Counted from the first letter of the stretch, positions 43,090 through 53,977 are shown. The stretch: 64,000 bases of DNA from Opacimonas immobilis (GCF_048282545.1 NZ_CP182485.1:1860001-1924000); one strand, 5' to 3'. The notes: generated from the letters alone by a model not told the origin. A program made the numbers and translations.

Positions 43090-43340
43090 AATTTGAAAAA
43101 CCGTTGGATGTCTTCTTTGCCAAAAGGCCACGTCATAAAGCGATTCGCTTTCGTGTCATAAATGACTGGGATTTTGACTGCAAAATGATGATACAACTCC
43201 GTGCTGGATTTGACATCTACATACGCAATTTCATTCATAATATCTGCGGGTAAACTCGTTTCCAGCAACACTGAGGCATCATCGCATAAATGGCAGTCCT
43301 CCCCTCCTATCAACCAATATCGCTGTGAATTAAACTGCAT
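43086..43340 (-). CDS. Glutaredoxin-like protein (DUF836 family)
   Basis: An 84-residue thioredoxin-fold protein. The redox motif is CHLC in GGEDCHLCDDA, and a cis-Pro is in KIPVIYD. It looks like small glutaredoxin-like (DUF836/YruB) proteins found next to rlmL and uup in Vibrio and Alteromonas. Its substrate is unknown; a thiol-reductase role in the cytosol is the simplest guess. Overlaps rlmL by 11 bases and uup by 4. Confidence 0.85.
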   Translation of the reverse strand: MQFNSQRYWLIGGEDCHLCDDASVLLETSLPADIMNEIAYVDVKSSTELYHHFAVKIPVIYDTKANRFMTWPFGKEDIQRFFKL

Positions 43341-45474
43341 ACACTAATCGCCAACATTGGTGAATTTTGGGATTGCGAGCAAAGTCTTTAGGCAATGTTC
43401 GCTCAGAAATATTCTCTATGGTGTAACCGAGTTGCTCAAGCGCGTTATGGTCTAATTTAAATCCCCGCAAATTATTCGAAAAGTACACGACGCCTTTAGG
43501 AGCGAGACTCTGTGCAGCTGACGTCAGTAAGATCACATGGTCGCGCTGCACATCCCAAGTACCTTCCATGCGTTTGGAATTGGAAAACGATGGCGGATCA
43601 ATGAACATCAGGTCAAATTGCTGCGAGTTGTCTTTGAGCCATGCTACGCAATCCCCTTGCACGAAACCATAGCCACCTTGCAGACGGTTGAGGCGAAAAT
43701 TATCCTTCGCCCATTGCAAATAAGTGTTCGACATATCAACGGACATCACTGTTTGAGCGCCACCTTTGGCAGCGTGGACCGAGACAGAGCCTGTGTAACA
43801 AAACAAATTTAACACCCGCTTGCCCTTCGCTTCGGCTTTAAACAATTGCCTCGTCGTGCGATGGTCAAGGAATAACCCCACATCCAGATAATCCGTTGGA
43901 TTGACATAAAACATGGCTTCGTGCTCATGTACAATAAATCGGTTATTGTGTGTCTCTAATCGCTCATATTGAGCTTTGCCCTTTTGTTGCTCTCTGACTT
44001 TTAGCGCAATCTTATCGGGTGTTACGCCGGTTGCAATGGGAAGTTGCATAATAATGTCGTGAAGACGTGCTTTGGCTTTTGCCTCGGGAATGTCTTTTGG
44101 CGCGGCATACTCTTGAACAATTAACCAGTCGCCATAGCGGTCGATTGCACAGTTGTATTCTGGTAAATCCGCATCGTACATGCGATAACAATCCGTCTGG
44201 TTCTGTTTGAGCCAGGGCTTGAGTTTTTTTAGGTTTTTTGCAATGCGATTGGCAAAAGCGTCTTGACCATCACGCTGGGCTTGATGAGCGCAGTTATTGG
44301 CATCCAATACGTAATTCACAATTTCACATTCAAGCTTACCATTCATGACCTTGTAGGATTTTTTGGCTCTCAAGCGCAGCTGGCGTAATATATCGCGATT
44401 ACTGCTCAATAAACTGACTTGCCACCCGGCATATTCTTGCTTGAGGTGCGTTCCCCAACGTTGGAACAAGCCCAGTAGCTGAGGCAGTTCACCTAAACGC
44501 TCACCGTATGGCGGGTTGGCGATTAACCAGTGCGGCGTCAGTGCCAAGCCATCATCATCCAGTTCAGGTGATACAGGTGCTTTTAACGTGCTGGCATCTT
44601 GTTGAGAAAAACGAATATAGCGCATAACTTGAGCGTTGCCGGCATTGTCTTTGGCAATACGAATTGTATTTGCATCAACATCATTGGCATAAAACTGATG
44701 CGGGATTTCGTCTCGTTGCGCCTCAATAAAGGTTTGCACAATATCATTGAAGACCGATTGTTGATGCCCGAACCAGGCGTCAAAACCCCATTTGGTTCGA
44801 GTTAAACCTGGAGCAATGCGGCGGGCCATGTTAACAGCTTCAATGATGAGAGTTCCTGAGCCGCACATTGGATCTAATAAAACCAGCGGCGCATCTTTGG
44901 TTAAGACATCAGCAATCCCTGCTCGATGTAACATGGCTGCGGCTATGTGTTCTTTGACCGGTGCTTCGCCCGTTGCAACTCGGTAATCACGCTGGTGCAA
45001 CGACCGACCTGACAAATCGATACACAAAGTTACTTCGTCTTTATGTAACCGAGCGTTGATGGTAATTTGCGGTTGTTGTTTTGCTACATCAGGACGTCTG
45101 AGACCGGCTTCAACAAAACTATCTACAATACCGTCTTTGACTTTTAGCGCACCAAATTGCGTGTTTTTGAGCCAGCGATTAGTGCCATTGAACTGCACCA
45201 TAAAAGTCGATGACGAGGCAAATTGTTCAGGCCATTGCACGGTTTGAGTTAATTGATATAAGTCATCTTGATTTTTGACTACACCTGAGGTCAATACCGC
45301 TAACACACGGTTGGCTAGACGTGAACCCAAACAAATTCGATAGGCGTCAGCTAGTGTGCCATCAAGTAATACTCTTCCAGGGGCGAGTTTGAGTTGAGCA
45401 TCAGTCAATAACTGGCGACATTCATCCATTAACAACTGGTCTAAACCACTGGATGTGGTAACGATAAACTGCAT
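43330..45474 (-). CDS. rlmL: Bifunctional 23S rRNA methyltransferase RlmKL
   Basis: Bifunctional enzyme of 714 residues. A THUMP domain (about 40-160) is followed by the RlmL methyltransferase (motif VLLDPMCGSGT and NPPYGERLG) for m2G2445. The RlmK part (about 510-714, VLNLFCYTGSVS and IDPPSFSNSKRM) makes m7G2069. Length and domain order match E. coli RlmKL. Its first ATG shares a base with the pyrD stop (TAATG), so it is translated with pyrD. Confidence 0.96.
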   Translation of the reverse strand: MQFIVTTSSGLDQLLMDECRQLLTDAQLKLAPGRVLLDGTLADAYRICLGSRLANRVLAVLTSGVVKNQDDLYQLTQTVQWPEQFASSSTFMVQFNGTNRWLKNTQFGALKVKDGIVDSFVEAGLRRPDVAKQQPQITINARLHKDEVTLCIDLSGRSLHQRDYRVATGEAPVKEHIAAAMLHRAGIADVLTKDAPLVLLDPMCGSGTLIIEAVNMARRIAPGLTRTKWGFDAWFGHQQSVFNDIVQTFIEAQRDEIPHQFYANDVDANTIRIAKDNAGNAQVMRYIRFSQQDASTLKAPVSPELDDDGLALTPHWLIANPPYGERLGELPQLLGLFQRWGTHLKQEYAGWQVSLLSSNRDILRQLRLRAKKSYKVMNGKLECEIVNYVLDANNCAHQAQRDGQDAFANRIAKNLKKLKPWLKQNQTDCYRMYDADLPEYNCAIDRYGDWLIVQEYAAPKDIPEAKAKARLHDIIMQLPIATGVTPDKIALKVREQQKGKAQYERLETHNNRFIVHEHEAMFYVNPTDYLDVGLFLDHRTTRQLFKAEAKGKRVLNLFCYTGSVSVHAAKGGAQTVMSVDMSNTYLQWAKDNFRLNRLQGGYGFVQGDCVAWLKDNSQQFDLMFIDPPSFSNSKRMEGTWDVQRDHVILLTSAAQSLAPKGVVYFSNNLRGFKLDHNALEQLGYTIENISERTLPKDFARNPKIHQCWRLVYAV

Positions 45475-46502
45475 TAGCGCAGCCCTAATACAAGATCTTT
45501 GACCAACTGAGGCCCTTGATAAATCAACGCAGAATATACCTGCACCAAATCTGCTCCGGCATCAAGACGAGCTTGCGCAGCGGCTGGGCTATCAATACCT
45601 CCAACACTGATTAAAGGCATCGCCCCATCAAGGTATTTGACAAGATCTTGGGTGACCTCAAGGCTGCGCTCTGTCAGCACTGAGCCACTTAATCCTCCCA
45701 TTTCATCGGCATGCGGTAGACCCTGTACGGCATCACGACTCAACGTTGTGTTCGTGGCAATGACCCCATCCATGTTGGCATTTACTAATGATTGAGCGAT
45801 GCTTTGTAATTCTTCATCGCTCAAATCTGGTGCAATTTTGACGACGATTGGTGTATACACACCGTGTATGTCCGCTAATTCAGTTTGACGCTCTTTTAGG
45901 CCGGATAATAAATTATCAAGCGCCTCACCATATTGAAGATTGCGTAGACCTGGAGTATTGGGTGATGAAATATTCACCGTCACATAATCGGCATGCGCAT
46001 ATACTTTGTCTAAGCAAATCAAATAATCAGATAATGCCGCTTCTTCAGGTGTCGCTTTGTTTTTGCCAATATTGATCCCAGTAATCCCTCTATTATTGGC
46101 TTTGCTTACTTGTTCGAGTAAATAGTCCACCCCGTGATTGTTAAAGCCCATGCGGTTGATAATAGCGTGCTTTTGCGGGATGCGAAACAGTCTTGGCTTG
46201 GGGTTACCCGGCTGACCAACTGGGGTGACAGTACCAATTTCAACAAAACCAAACCCCATCGCGTGAAACGCATCAACGCATTCGCCGTTTTTGTCCAGAC
46301 CTGCTGCTAAACCGACTGGGTTGGGAAACGTTTTGCCCCATACTGTTACTGGCTTGTGTGGTAAAGTTTGACGGTAAGTTGCCTCAAGAAAACCGCGCTG
46401 TGACCGCTTTAACCAACCTATAGTGAGGTCGTGAGCGGTTTCGGGTTCTAATTTGAGAAGTGCGCTTTGTGCTAGAGACATCATAAAATCTTTCGGAGCC
46501 AT
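45474..46502 (-). CDS. pyrD: Dihydroorotate dehydrogenase (quinone), class 2
   Basis: Membrane-associated class 2 enzyme of up to 342 residues, with FMN. It oxidises dihydroorotate to orotate in pyrimidine synthesis, passing electrons to quinone. Motifs are FPNPVGLAAGLDKNGE, NISSPNTPGLRNLQ (catalytic Ser) and SVGGIDSPAAAQARLDAGADLVQVYSALIY at the FMN phosphate. An N-terminal helix of about 40 residues supports the quinone-linked class. The first ATG lies against the gdhB terminator; Met 7 or 8 (MMSLAQ) is an equally likely start. rlmL follows. Confidence 0.96.
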   Translation of the reverse strand: MAPKDFMMSLAQSALLKLEPETAHDLTIGWLKRSQRGFLEATYRQTLPHKPVTVWGKTFPNPVGLAAGLDKNGECVDAFHAMGFGFVEIGTVTPVGQPGNPKPRLFRIPQKHAIINRMGFNNHGVDYLLEQVSKANNRGITGINIGKNKATPEEAALSDYLICLDKVYAHADYVTVNISSPNTPGLRNLQYGEALDNLLSGLKERQTELADIHGVYTPIVVKIAPDLSDEELQSIAQSLVNANMDGVIATNTTLSRDAVQGLPHADEMGGLSGSVLTERSLEVTQDLVKYLDGAMPLISVGGIDSPAAAQARLDAGADLVQVYSALIYQGPQLVKDLVLGLR

Positions 46503-46540
46503 GTAATAAAAAACCGCTATATTATGCCATATAGCGGTTT
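46503..46540 (-). terminator. Rho-independent terminator of gdhB
   Basis: On the minus strand AAACCGCTATA and its complement pair around an 8-base loop and are followed by about six T. It lies just after gdhB (stop at 46565) and right before pyrD. Confidence 0.85.
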
Positions 46541-46564
46541 CATCTGCCTATGTAATGTGCTTAA

Positions 46565-49500
46565 TTAATGTTGGATTTTGTTACTCAACAATAAAAGCTC
46601 TCGTAAGGCGACGGAAAACTTAGCAAACTCGTGGTGTTTACTGGTTTTGAACTCACTCATCATGCCACACCAGCGACTGATCAAGTCGGTATTTTCAGCC
46701 ATCCAATTGTCTAATAAAGCATCAGCATCTTGGCACGAAAGTAGTTTTTTGGAACGCTTAATAAGGCTCTGTGTAATAGCGCGTTGCTGATGATCTAACT
46801 CTTCTCGATAGGAAGAACGTGCCAGTGCTTGCCAATGATTATCCACCGCCTGACGATTGATTTGATTTAGGAACCAATGCAGTTGCAATTGAGATCCTAA
46901 TTGGAAATATAGCCTCGCTGTGACTGCTTTTGGGGTTTGAGCATCTGCAACAATATGTGCTAAATCAAATGTACTGAATGCATTACTGAGCATGGCAAGT
47001 CGGTACGCAAGCTTAACTGGAACTCCCTGTGCTACTAATTCATCACGGGCTTTGAGTAATGAAGAAACTTCATCATCAACCAGGTAATCATTAATATTGT
47101 CCAGCAGATCCATATAGATAGGACGATAAAAATCAATTGCCTCCGCAATTGAGGTAAAAGATGTGGACTGACGCACAAACCATCTAGCGCCACGACGCAA
47201 TGCTCTGCGAATTTGATCGAACAAAGATAATTGCACATCAGCACTGATTTGGTTGTCCAGTTGCTCAATCTCATCGCTCACATCATCCATACCAAAAACA
47301 GCTTTGACGATTGAGTAGGCTTTCGCAATCTCAGATACCGAACTACCCGTTTCTTCTTGCAAACGAAACACAAAATTAAAGCCCATATCATTGATCATAA
47401 CATTGGCTAATTTGGTTGCAATGATCTCACTGCGTAGCGGGTGGCCTTGCATCTGGGATTGATATCGGTCCTGTAATTGCTTGGGAAACGCATTCACTAG
47501 CAACTGGTTGTAATGCTCAGCTTCTGTGATATCGGATACATTTAAATCATCTTTTAAGACCATTTTGCTATACGAGATCAACACAGATAATTCAGGACGA
47601 GTAAAGCCAATATTATCGACAATGCGCTCGTTTAATTCTTCATCACTTGGTAAAAATTCAAGCTCTCGATTGAGATCTCCGGCTTTTTCTAAACCGTGAA
47701 TAAAGCGAATTTGTTCTTTTAGTGACTTGGCGCCGCCTAATTGTGAAATAGAAATTGATTGAGTTTGGCGATAACAATCATCTAACACCAAATCCGCCAC
47801 ATTATCAGTCATATCATATAACAATTCATTGCGCTGTTTCAGCGTGAGATCACCTGCTTTAACTAACGAATTGAGTAGAATTTTGATATTGACCTCATTA
47901 TCAGAACAATCCACACCACCCACATTATCAATAAAGTCGGTATTGATGCGACCACCATGCTTGGCATATTCAATGCGACCAAGCTGAGTTGCCCCCAAGT
48001 TACCTCCTTCACCAACAATTTTAGCTTTGATTTGCTTGCCGTTTACTCTGACCTCATCATTGGCGCGGTCACCGACTTCAGCATGTGACTCATTTGTTGC
48101 TTTAATATAGGTGCCAATCCCACCATTCCACAGAAGATCCACAGGCATTTGAAGCAACTCATGAATGAGCTCATTTGGGGTCATGCTTGCACGTTTTGTA
48201 TTGAGCATCTTTTTCATTTGCGCAGTCAAGGTAATACTCTTGGCTTTGCGGTCAAAAATCCCACCACCATCACTCATAAGGGAAGTATTATAGTTGGACC
48301 AATTTAAACTTGGATCAGCAAATAAACGTTCTCGTTCGCGATAACTCGCAGCAGCATCCGGATTCGGATCAATAAAAATATGCATATGGTTAAACGCTGC
48401 GACCAAACGAGTGTGTTGAGATAACAACATGCCATTACCAAACACATCTCCAGCCATATCACCGATACCGACACACGTAAAATCCGTAGTCTGACAATTA
48501 ATCCCAATTTCTCTAAAGTGACGTTTAACTGACTCCCAAGCACCACGTGCTGTGATCCCCATCTTTTTGTGGTCATAACCCACAGAGCCACCTGAGGCAA
48601 AGGCATCACCTAACCAAAAATCAAATTCGGCAGAAATTTCATTAGCGATATCCGAGAAGGTCGCTGTACCTTTATCTGCCGCAACCACCAAATAAGGGTC
48701 GTCTTCATCGTGTCGTACCACTTGTCTTGGCGGCACAATAGCGCCATCGATAATATTGTCAGTCAAATCCAACAAACTGCGAATAAAGATCCGATAACAC
48801 GCCTGACCTTCTGCGATAAAAGCATCTCGTCCTCCTTGCACAGGTTGCTTACAAACAAAACCACCTTTTGCGCCAACGGGCACAATTACGGTATTTTTCA
48901 CTTGCTGTGCTTTGACTAGACCAAGTACTTCGGTGCGAAAATCTTCCTGTCGATCAGACCAACGCAACCCACCGCGAGCCACTTTACCACCGCGCAGATG
49001 CACCCCTTCTACTCGAGGTGAATACACAAATATTTCAAATTTAGGCAATGGCAAAGGCATGTCTGGGATCAGCTCAGGACGCAATTTAAAGGAAACGTAA
49101 GCTTTTTCAATGCCTTGTTGTGTAGGCTGGTAAAAATTAGTACGCACCGTCGCCAAAATCATGTCCAAATAGCGACGAATAATACGGTCATCATCTAAGT
49201 TGGAAACGGAATCTAATTTGCTAATAATTTCTTGTGCACGTTTATCTTGCTCTTTAGCTGTAAATTTTTTGTCGGGTGTAAAACGATACTCAAACAAATC
49301 GATTAACAATGCTGAAATATCAGGATATGCAGCCACCGTATTGGCAATGTAGTCAATACTAAACAAGCTACCAGTCTGACGCATATATTTGGCATATGCG
49401 CGTAAAATTGTGACTTTACGCCCACTAATATTGGCAGACAAAATCAATCGATTAAACGCATCATCTTCAAGGTGACGATCCCATACTTTGGCAAAGGCAG

Positions 49501-51415
49501 ATTGAAATAGCTCTTGAGATAGGGCCATATCTGTCGGTGGGAAAGCATCATGCAGCATCGAAAAATCCATGACCCAATAGTTGCGAGACCCGCCGTCATG
49601 CGAGGCTTTAACTTGATACGGTGTTTCATCAATCACACGTAAACCAAAATTTTCCAACATGGGCAGAACATCGGATAGATGAATGGGTTCATCGCTATGG
49701 TATAATTTTAAGCGAACGGCTTTAGATTGTTTGTCGATCTCTTGTGGACGATAAAACAACATAGTTAAAGGCAAATCGTCACTTAACTCACAAATCTTGT
49801 TAATGTCGGCAAGCGCTGCAGAAGGCAAATGGTTATCCATATAAGACTGTGAAAAAGCATTACTAAATTGTTTGATGAGGCTAACGCTTTTTGCTTCACC
49901 AAAAGCTGACTTAATCGTACTAATTAAACGATCATCCCATGACTTGCTTAGCTCACTCACATTTTGTTCGATATCACTCACGGCAAAATCCACATTGTTG
50001 TCGGCTACGCGTACGATATAGTGGGTGCGCGCATACACAGATTCAGAAAAATACGTTGTAAATTCAACAGGTTGCTCACTATTAAACGCTTTTTGCAGGT
50101 ACTGTTGTGTCGCAATCCGTAACGCGGTGTTGTAACGTTCGCGAGGTACGTATACCAAGCACGATATAAATCGCCCGTAGGCGTCTTTGCGAGTAAACAT
50201 GCGCGAAAAACCACGCTCTTGCATCTGCAAAATACCTTTAACAATACGCGCTAGCTCTTTGCTTGACGAATGCAGAAGTTCTTCTCGTGGATAAGTCTCC
50301 AAAATATTAATCGTAGCTTTGAAAGCATGAGTACCCTGCTCAACATCCATCAACTGGCACACTTGCGCAATCTTTTGTTTTAGAACAGGAATATTAATAA
50401 CAGACGAGTTATACAATGCCGCTGAGTACAAACCTAAGAAACGATGCTCCCCAACAACCTGCCCCTCAGTATTAAATTCCTTGATGCCGACGTAGTCTAA
50501 ATACGTTGGGCGATGGACTCTGGCAACCGATGTTGTCTTAGTCAATATTAACGGGTGCTGGCTTAATGTGGCTTTTCGCGCGGAACTAGGTAAATTACTG
50601 ATTCGGCGGTCGCGATTGCGAGTGGTATTAAGCATAATACCCAGGCTGGTTTCATCTTGAGGTTGCCAAATATAATCGCCTTCTTCAGGGCGTACTTTGT
50701 AATAACGATACCCCATTAAGGTGAAATTGTGCTTTGCTAGCCAATCTACAAACTCAATAGCTTCTTGTTGGGCATTAGGATCAATTGCAAATGGAATATC
50801 GGATAAAGATGCTCTAGCATTGACGAGTTTATCTTGCATTGGTGTCCAATCTGAAACGACTTGTTCTACCTCACTCAGTACTTGTTGTAACTCTTCTGTT
50901 AATTGAGCTAATGCTTTTGAATTGGTTTGACGGTCTATTTCTAGCAAAAACACAGTTTCTTTTATGCACGTTTCGCAAGTTGCTTTGTTTTTTGATACAA
51001 AATGCATAATTTCGTTTTGTGCATTGCGTTTAAGTGTAATTGGACTATTTAAAAACAAATGAGCTGTAATGTTTAAACGCGCTAAACACATGCGAATTGA
51101 ATCCACCAAAAATGGTTTGTCTGGCACAATAATCTCAACAATGCTGTGTTCAGATTGCCAACCATCTTTGGTGATTTTGGGGTTAAACGCTTTGATAAAG
51201 GGAGTAGCGCCATCGTATTCACAAAAGTGCTGCCAAAGCGATAACATAGCACCATAGGTATCAGAATCCGAACGTCCTATGAGATCCTCATGCGCTATAT
51301 TAGAAAATAGTTGTTCTCCAAATTCAGTAATAAGAGAAGCTCGAGTAGAGGGTATTTTTTCTTGTATGAGCTGAAATACTTTGTCGAGTAAGACTGAGTT
51401 GTGGGGCACAGTCAT
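46565..51415 (-). CDS. gdhB: NAD-specific glutamate dehydrogenase, 180-kDa type
   Basis: Very large enzyme of 1616 residues, the usual size for the GdhB (Bac_GDH) group. It converts glutamate and NAD+ to 2-oxoglutarate, ammonium and NADH, mainly for catabolism. The N-terminal half is a regulatory region with ACT-like parts. The catalytic core (about 780-1130) shows RGGLRWSDRQEDFRTEVLGL, PVGAKGGFVCK, IGDMAGDVFGNGML, and VVGEGGN-like KIVGEGGNLG. The C-terminal part (helical) is also typical. Single gene with terminator; the DUF1302 cluster lies upstream on the same strand. Confidence 0.96.
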   Translation of the reverse strand: MTVPHNSVLLDKVFQLIQEKIPSTRASLITEFGEQLFSNIAHEDLIGRSDSDTYGAMLSLWQHFCEYDGATPFIKAFNPKITKDGWQSEHSIVEIIVPDKPFLVDSIRMCLARLNITAHLFLNSPITLKRNAQNEIMHFVSKNKATCETCIKETVFLLEIDRQTNSKALAQLTEELQQVLSEVEQVVSDWTPMQDKLVNARASLSDIPFAIDPNAQQEAIEFVDWLAKHNFTLMGYRYYKVRPEEGDYIWQPQDETSLGIMLNTTRNRDRRISNLPSSARKATLSQHPLILTKTTSVARVHRPTYLDYVGIKEFNTEGQVVGEHRFLGLYSAALYNSSVINIPVLKQKIAQVCQLMDVEQGTHAFKATINILETYPREELLHSSSKELARIVKGILQMQERGFSRMFTRKDAYGRFISCLVYVPRERYNTALRIATQQYLQKAFNSEQPVEFTTYFSESVYARTHYIVRVADNNVDFAVSDIEQNVSELSKSWDDRLISTIKSAFGEAKSVSLIKQFSNAFSQSYMDNHLPSAALADINKICELSDDLPLTMLFYRPQEIDKQSKAVRLKLYHSDEPIHLSDVLPMLENFGLRVIDETPYQVKASHDGGSRNYWVMDFSMLHDAFPPTDMALSQELFQSAFAKVWDRHLEDDAFNRLILSANISGRKVTILRAYAKYMRQTGSLFSIDYIANTVAAYPDISALLIDLFEYRFTPDKKFTAKEQDKRAQEIISKLDSVSNLDDDRIIRRYLDMILATVRTNFYQPTQQGIEKAYVSFKLRPELIPDMPLPLPKFEIFVYSPRVEGVHLRGGKVARGGLRWSDRQEDFRTEVLGLVKAQQVKNTVIVPVGAKGGFVCKQPVQGGRDAFIAEGQACYRIFIRSLLDLTDNIIDGAIVPPRQVVRHDEDDPYLVVAADKGTATFSDIANEISAEFDFWLGDAFASGGSVGYDHKKMGITARGAWESVKRHFREIGINCQTTDFTCVGIGDMAGDVFGNGMLLSQHTRLVAAFNHMHIFIDPNPDAAASYRERERLFADPSLNWSNYNTSLMSDGGGIFDRKAKSITLTAQMKKMLNTKRASMTPNELIHELLQMPVDLLWNGGIGTYIKATNESHAEVGDRANDEVRVNGKQIKAKIVGEGGNLGATQLGRIEYAKHGGRINTDFIDNVGGVDCSDNEVNIKILLNSLVKAGDLTLKQRNELLYDMTDNVADLVLDDCYRQTQSISISQLGGAKSLKEQIRFIHGLEKAGDLNRELEFLPSDEELNERIVDNIGFTRPELSVLISYSKMVLKDDLNVSDITEAEHYNQLLVNAFPKQLQDRYQSQMQGHPLRSEIIATKLANVMINDMGFNFVFRLQEETGSSVSEIAKAYSIVKAVFGMDDVSDEIEQLDNQISADVQLSLFDQIRRALRRGARWFVRQSTSFTSIAEAIDFYRPIYMDLLDNINDYLVDDEVSSLLKARDELVAQGVPVKLAYRLAMLSNAFSTFDLAHIVADAQTPKAVTARLYFQLGSQLQLHWFLNQINRQAVDNHWQALARSSYREELDHQQRAITQSLIKRSKKLLSCQDADALLDNWMAENTDLISRWCGMMSEFKTSKHHEFAKFSVALRELLLLSNKIQH

Positions 51416-51578
51416 TGGTTTGTCCTTTTGTTATGTTCTATCGTTTGTATGATTGCATCTATGCTATCTATATCGACTATTTGAGACGATTTCTCACTAT
51501 TTTGACCAATAATTTAGGTAGATTAAAGACATTTTTTTGATATTTTTTACGCTGTACATAAGTATGCAAATAAATAAT

Positions 51579-51605
51579 AAAAAAGGGGCATAAAGCCCCT
51601 TTTTT
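51579..51605 (-). terminator. Rho-independent terminator of the RND-DUF1302 cluster
   Basis: AAAAAAGGGGC, loop ATAAA, GCCCCTTTTT on the plus strand; on the minus strand the hairpin GGGGC/GCCCC is followed by six T. It lies 25 bases past the RND transporter stop and closes the four-gene cluster. Confidence 0.85.
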
Positions 51606-51629
51606 ATCGCATATTTTTGCCAAATTAAT

Positions 51630-53972
51630 TTAGGCTGCGTCGCGTTGTTGAACACTGTTTTGCGTGTCTTTCCACCATAAAATACGCGCAAGCGCTGGTA
51701 ACACAATGATCGCACCGAGCATGTTCACGACAAACATGAATGTCAGCAAGATGCCCATATCCATTTGAAATTTTAGACTCGAAAAGACCCAAGTGCTCAC
51801 GCCGATTGCTAAGGTAATCCCGGTAAACAATACCGCATTACCGCGTTCTTTTAATGCGGTTAAATACGCTACATGTACGCTCTGTCCAGATTGAATACAG
51901 CGCATCATCGTTGACAAAATATAAATCCCGTAATCGACACCGATACCAACCCCAAGGGCAATAACTGGCAAGGTCGAAACCGTTAATCCGATTTGCAGAT
52001 AAGTCATCAGAGCTTGCGCTAATACGGAGACAATATACAGAGGTAAAACCACTGAAATGGTCGCTCTCAAAGACCGGAAGCTCAATAAACACAAGATAAT
52101 CACAGCGCCAAATACATAAATCAACATTGGCGTTTGCGACGCACTCACCGCTTCATTGGTAGCTGCCATCACCCCAACAGGTCCTGACGCTAAGACAAAA
52201 CGCAAATCATCACCCTCGTATTCGGTGCGATATTCTTTTACTGCATCGACTATTCGGGTAATGGTTTCGGCTTTGTGATCGGTCATAAATAAAATCACAG
52301 GCATCACTGAGCAATTGCCGTTGAGTAAACCACTTGATGATGGAATACGCGCAATTGATTGCACTAAAGTCGGCTCAGTTCTAGGCAAGACATTCCACTT
52401 TGGATTGCCTTCGTTGTAACCTGCGTTAATCTTTTTGGCAACATGCGGCAAAGATACAGCAGATTGAACGCCTTCAACATTGCTCATACGCCACTGAAAT
52501 TCATCTATGCGGTTCATCACATCATGTGAGGTGCAAGCCTGCTCTTCTGCTTCCACTAAGATTGAAATGTAATCGACAGTAATTTCATATTTATCGGTAA
52601 TTAAAAACGTGTCTTGGTTGTATCGCGAATACTCATGCAAGGCAGGCGCGCCAGCATGTAAATCCCCTATTTTCATTTGTTTGGATTGAATGAACCCAAA
52701 CGCAAAAAGTATAGCGGTTACTGCGACAATCACCAGTGCGATATTTTTGTCACAACACTTAGAGAAAATGAGCCAAATGCCTTCTGCCCCTGATTGTGCT
52801 TTAAACTTCTGCTGATATTGCGCAGAGAAACGAACATAACTCATTAGTACAGGCAATAAAATGAGATTGGTCAGAATAATTACCGCCACCCCCATTGATG
52901 CGGTAATTGCCAATTCTTTAATAATACCAATATCAATGACTAATAAGGTCAAGAAGCCCACAGTGTCAGAAAGCAAAGCAATACCACCAGGGATCAATAA
53001 CGTCGTAAACGCGAGTTTGGATGCGTCTAACGCACTTAATCCTTCGACAACTTTTTTACCCACAGAATTGATCATCTGCACGCCATGGCTGACGCCGATG
53101 GCAAAGACCAAAAACGGTACTAATATCGACATCGGATCTAAGCCAAAACCAAATAACGTCAACAACCCTAACTGCCAGATGACCGCAATGATGGAGCAAG
53201 CAATCGGCAAAACGGTGAGCATCAAAGATTTGGAAAAGATAAATACCATCACTGTCGTAATTAATATGGCGATGCCAAAGAACATAACCACATCTTTTGC
53301 GCCATCAGCAACATCTGCGATCATTTTAGAAAAGCCAATAATGTGCAGGCTAATAGTGTCGTTTTCGTATTTACCGCGCAACTCAGATTCTAAAATGTTG
53401 CCGATATTGAGCATATCCACATCTTTACCCGTTTCTGGGTCGACCGATTGCAACTGAGCCGTCACCATGGCACAGCTGTAATCATTGGACACTTGACGCC
53501 CGACAATACCGGCTTTTTCGATATTTTGCGCAACTTGCTCTAGTGCTTTAGGATCCTTACTATTGAAGTCTGACGGAATGACTGGCCCACCAGCAAAGCC
53601 TCCCTCGACAATTTCGGTAAAACGAGTTGCTGGTGAAAACAAGGAAACAACCAGAGAGCGTTCAACACCATTAATAAAAAATACATCGTCATGAACATTT
53701 TTGAGTGTATCAAAAAACGCTGTGTTGAAAATATTACCGTTGCGATCACACACAGAGACTAAAATGTTGTTAGCACCATCAAAGTCTGCTCGGTGTTTGA
53801 TGTAATTTTGCATATATTCGTGTTGCAATGGAATATTCTTCTCAAAGCCTGCGTCAAGCTTAAGCATGGACGCCATGTACAACAAAAATAGCGTCGCGAA
53901 AGCAAACAACGCCATAACGGCTTTGCGGTGATTAAAAATAAATGATTCGGAAAAAGAAATGAAAGAGTTCAT
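51630..53972 (-). CDS. RND-superfamily transporter (MMPL type)
   Basis: Inner-membrane protein of 780 residues, with a first membrane segment at about 16-36, a large periplasmic loop, six segments, a second loop and six more, the RND/MMPL plan. The paired segments FLVFAIGVSHGVQMINSVG and ALGVGIGVDYGIYILSTM hold the central charged or polar positions of the family. Last gene in a cluster with YCF48, DUF1329 and DUF1302 proteins. Such clusters in Pseudomonas and marine gammaproteobacteria are thought to move hydrophobic compounds across the envelope; the substrate is unknown. Confidence 0.9.
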   Translation of the reverse strand: MNSFISFSESFIFNHRKAVMALFAFATLFLLYMASMLKLDAGFEKNIPLQHEYMQNYIKHRADFDGANNILVSVCDRNGNIFNTAFFDTLKNVHDDVFFINGVERSLVVSLFSPATRFTEIVEGGFAGGPVIPSDFNSKDPKALEQVAQNIEKAGIVGRQVSNDYSCAMVTAQLQSVDPETGKDVDMLNIGNILESELRGKYENDTISLHIIGFSKMIADVADGAKDVVMFFGIAILITTVMVFIFSKSLMLTVLPIACSIIAVIWQLGLLTLFGFGLDPMSILVPFLVFAIGVSHGVQMINSVGKKVVEGLSALDASKLAFTTLLIPGGIALLSDTVGFLTLLVIDIGIIKELAITASMGVAVIILTNLILLPVLMSYVRFSAQYQQKFKAQSGAEGIWLIFSKCCDKNIALVIVAVTAILFAFGFIQSKQMKIGDLHAGAPALHEYSRYNQDTFLITDKYEITVDYISILVEAEEQACTSHDVMNRIDEFQWRMSNVEGVQSAVSLPHVAKKINAGYNEGNPKWNVLPRTEPTLVQSIARIPSSSGLLNGNCSVMPVILFMTDHKAETITRIVDAVKEYRTEYEGDDLRFVLASGPVGVMAATNEAVSASQTPMLIYVFGAVIILCLLSFRSLRATISVVLPLYIVSVLAQALMTYLQIGLTVSTLPVIALGVGIGVDYGIYILSTMMRCIQSGQSVHVAYLTALKERGNAVLFTGITLAIGVSTWVFSSLKFQMDMGILLTFMFVVNMLGAIIVLPALARILWWKDTQNSVQQRDAA

Positions 53973-53977
53973 AAACC

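Noticed and set aside
48304..48609. A 101-residue minus frame in the gdhB region
   Set aside because: It overlaps the real gdhB frame in another phase and is explained by it.
52861..53457. A 198-residue plus-strand frame within the RND gene
   Set aside because: It is the longest shadow in the window, but its composition mirrors the opposite-strand membrane segments and it lacks any motif.
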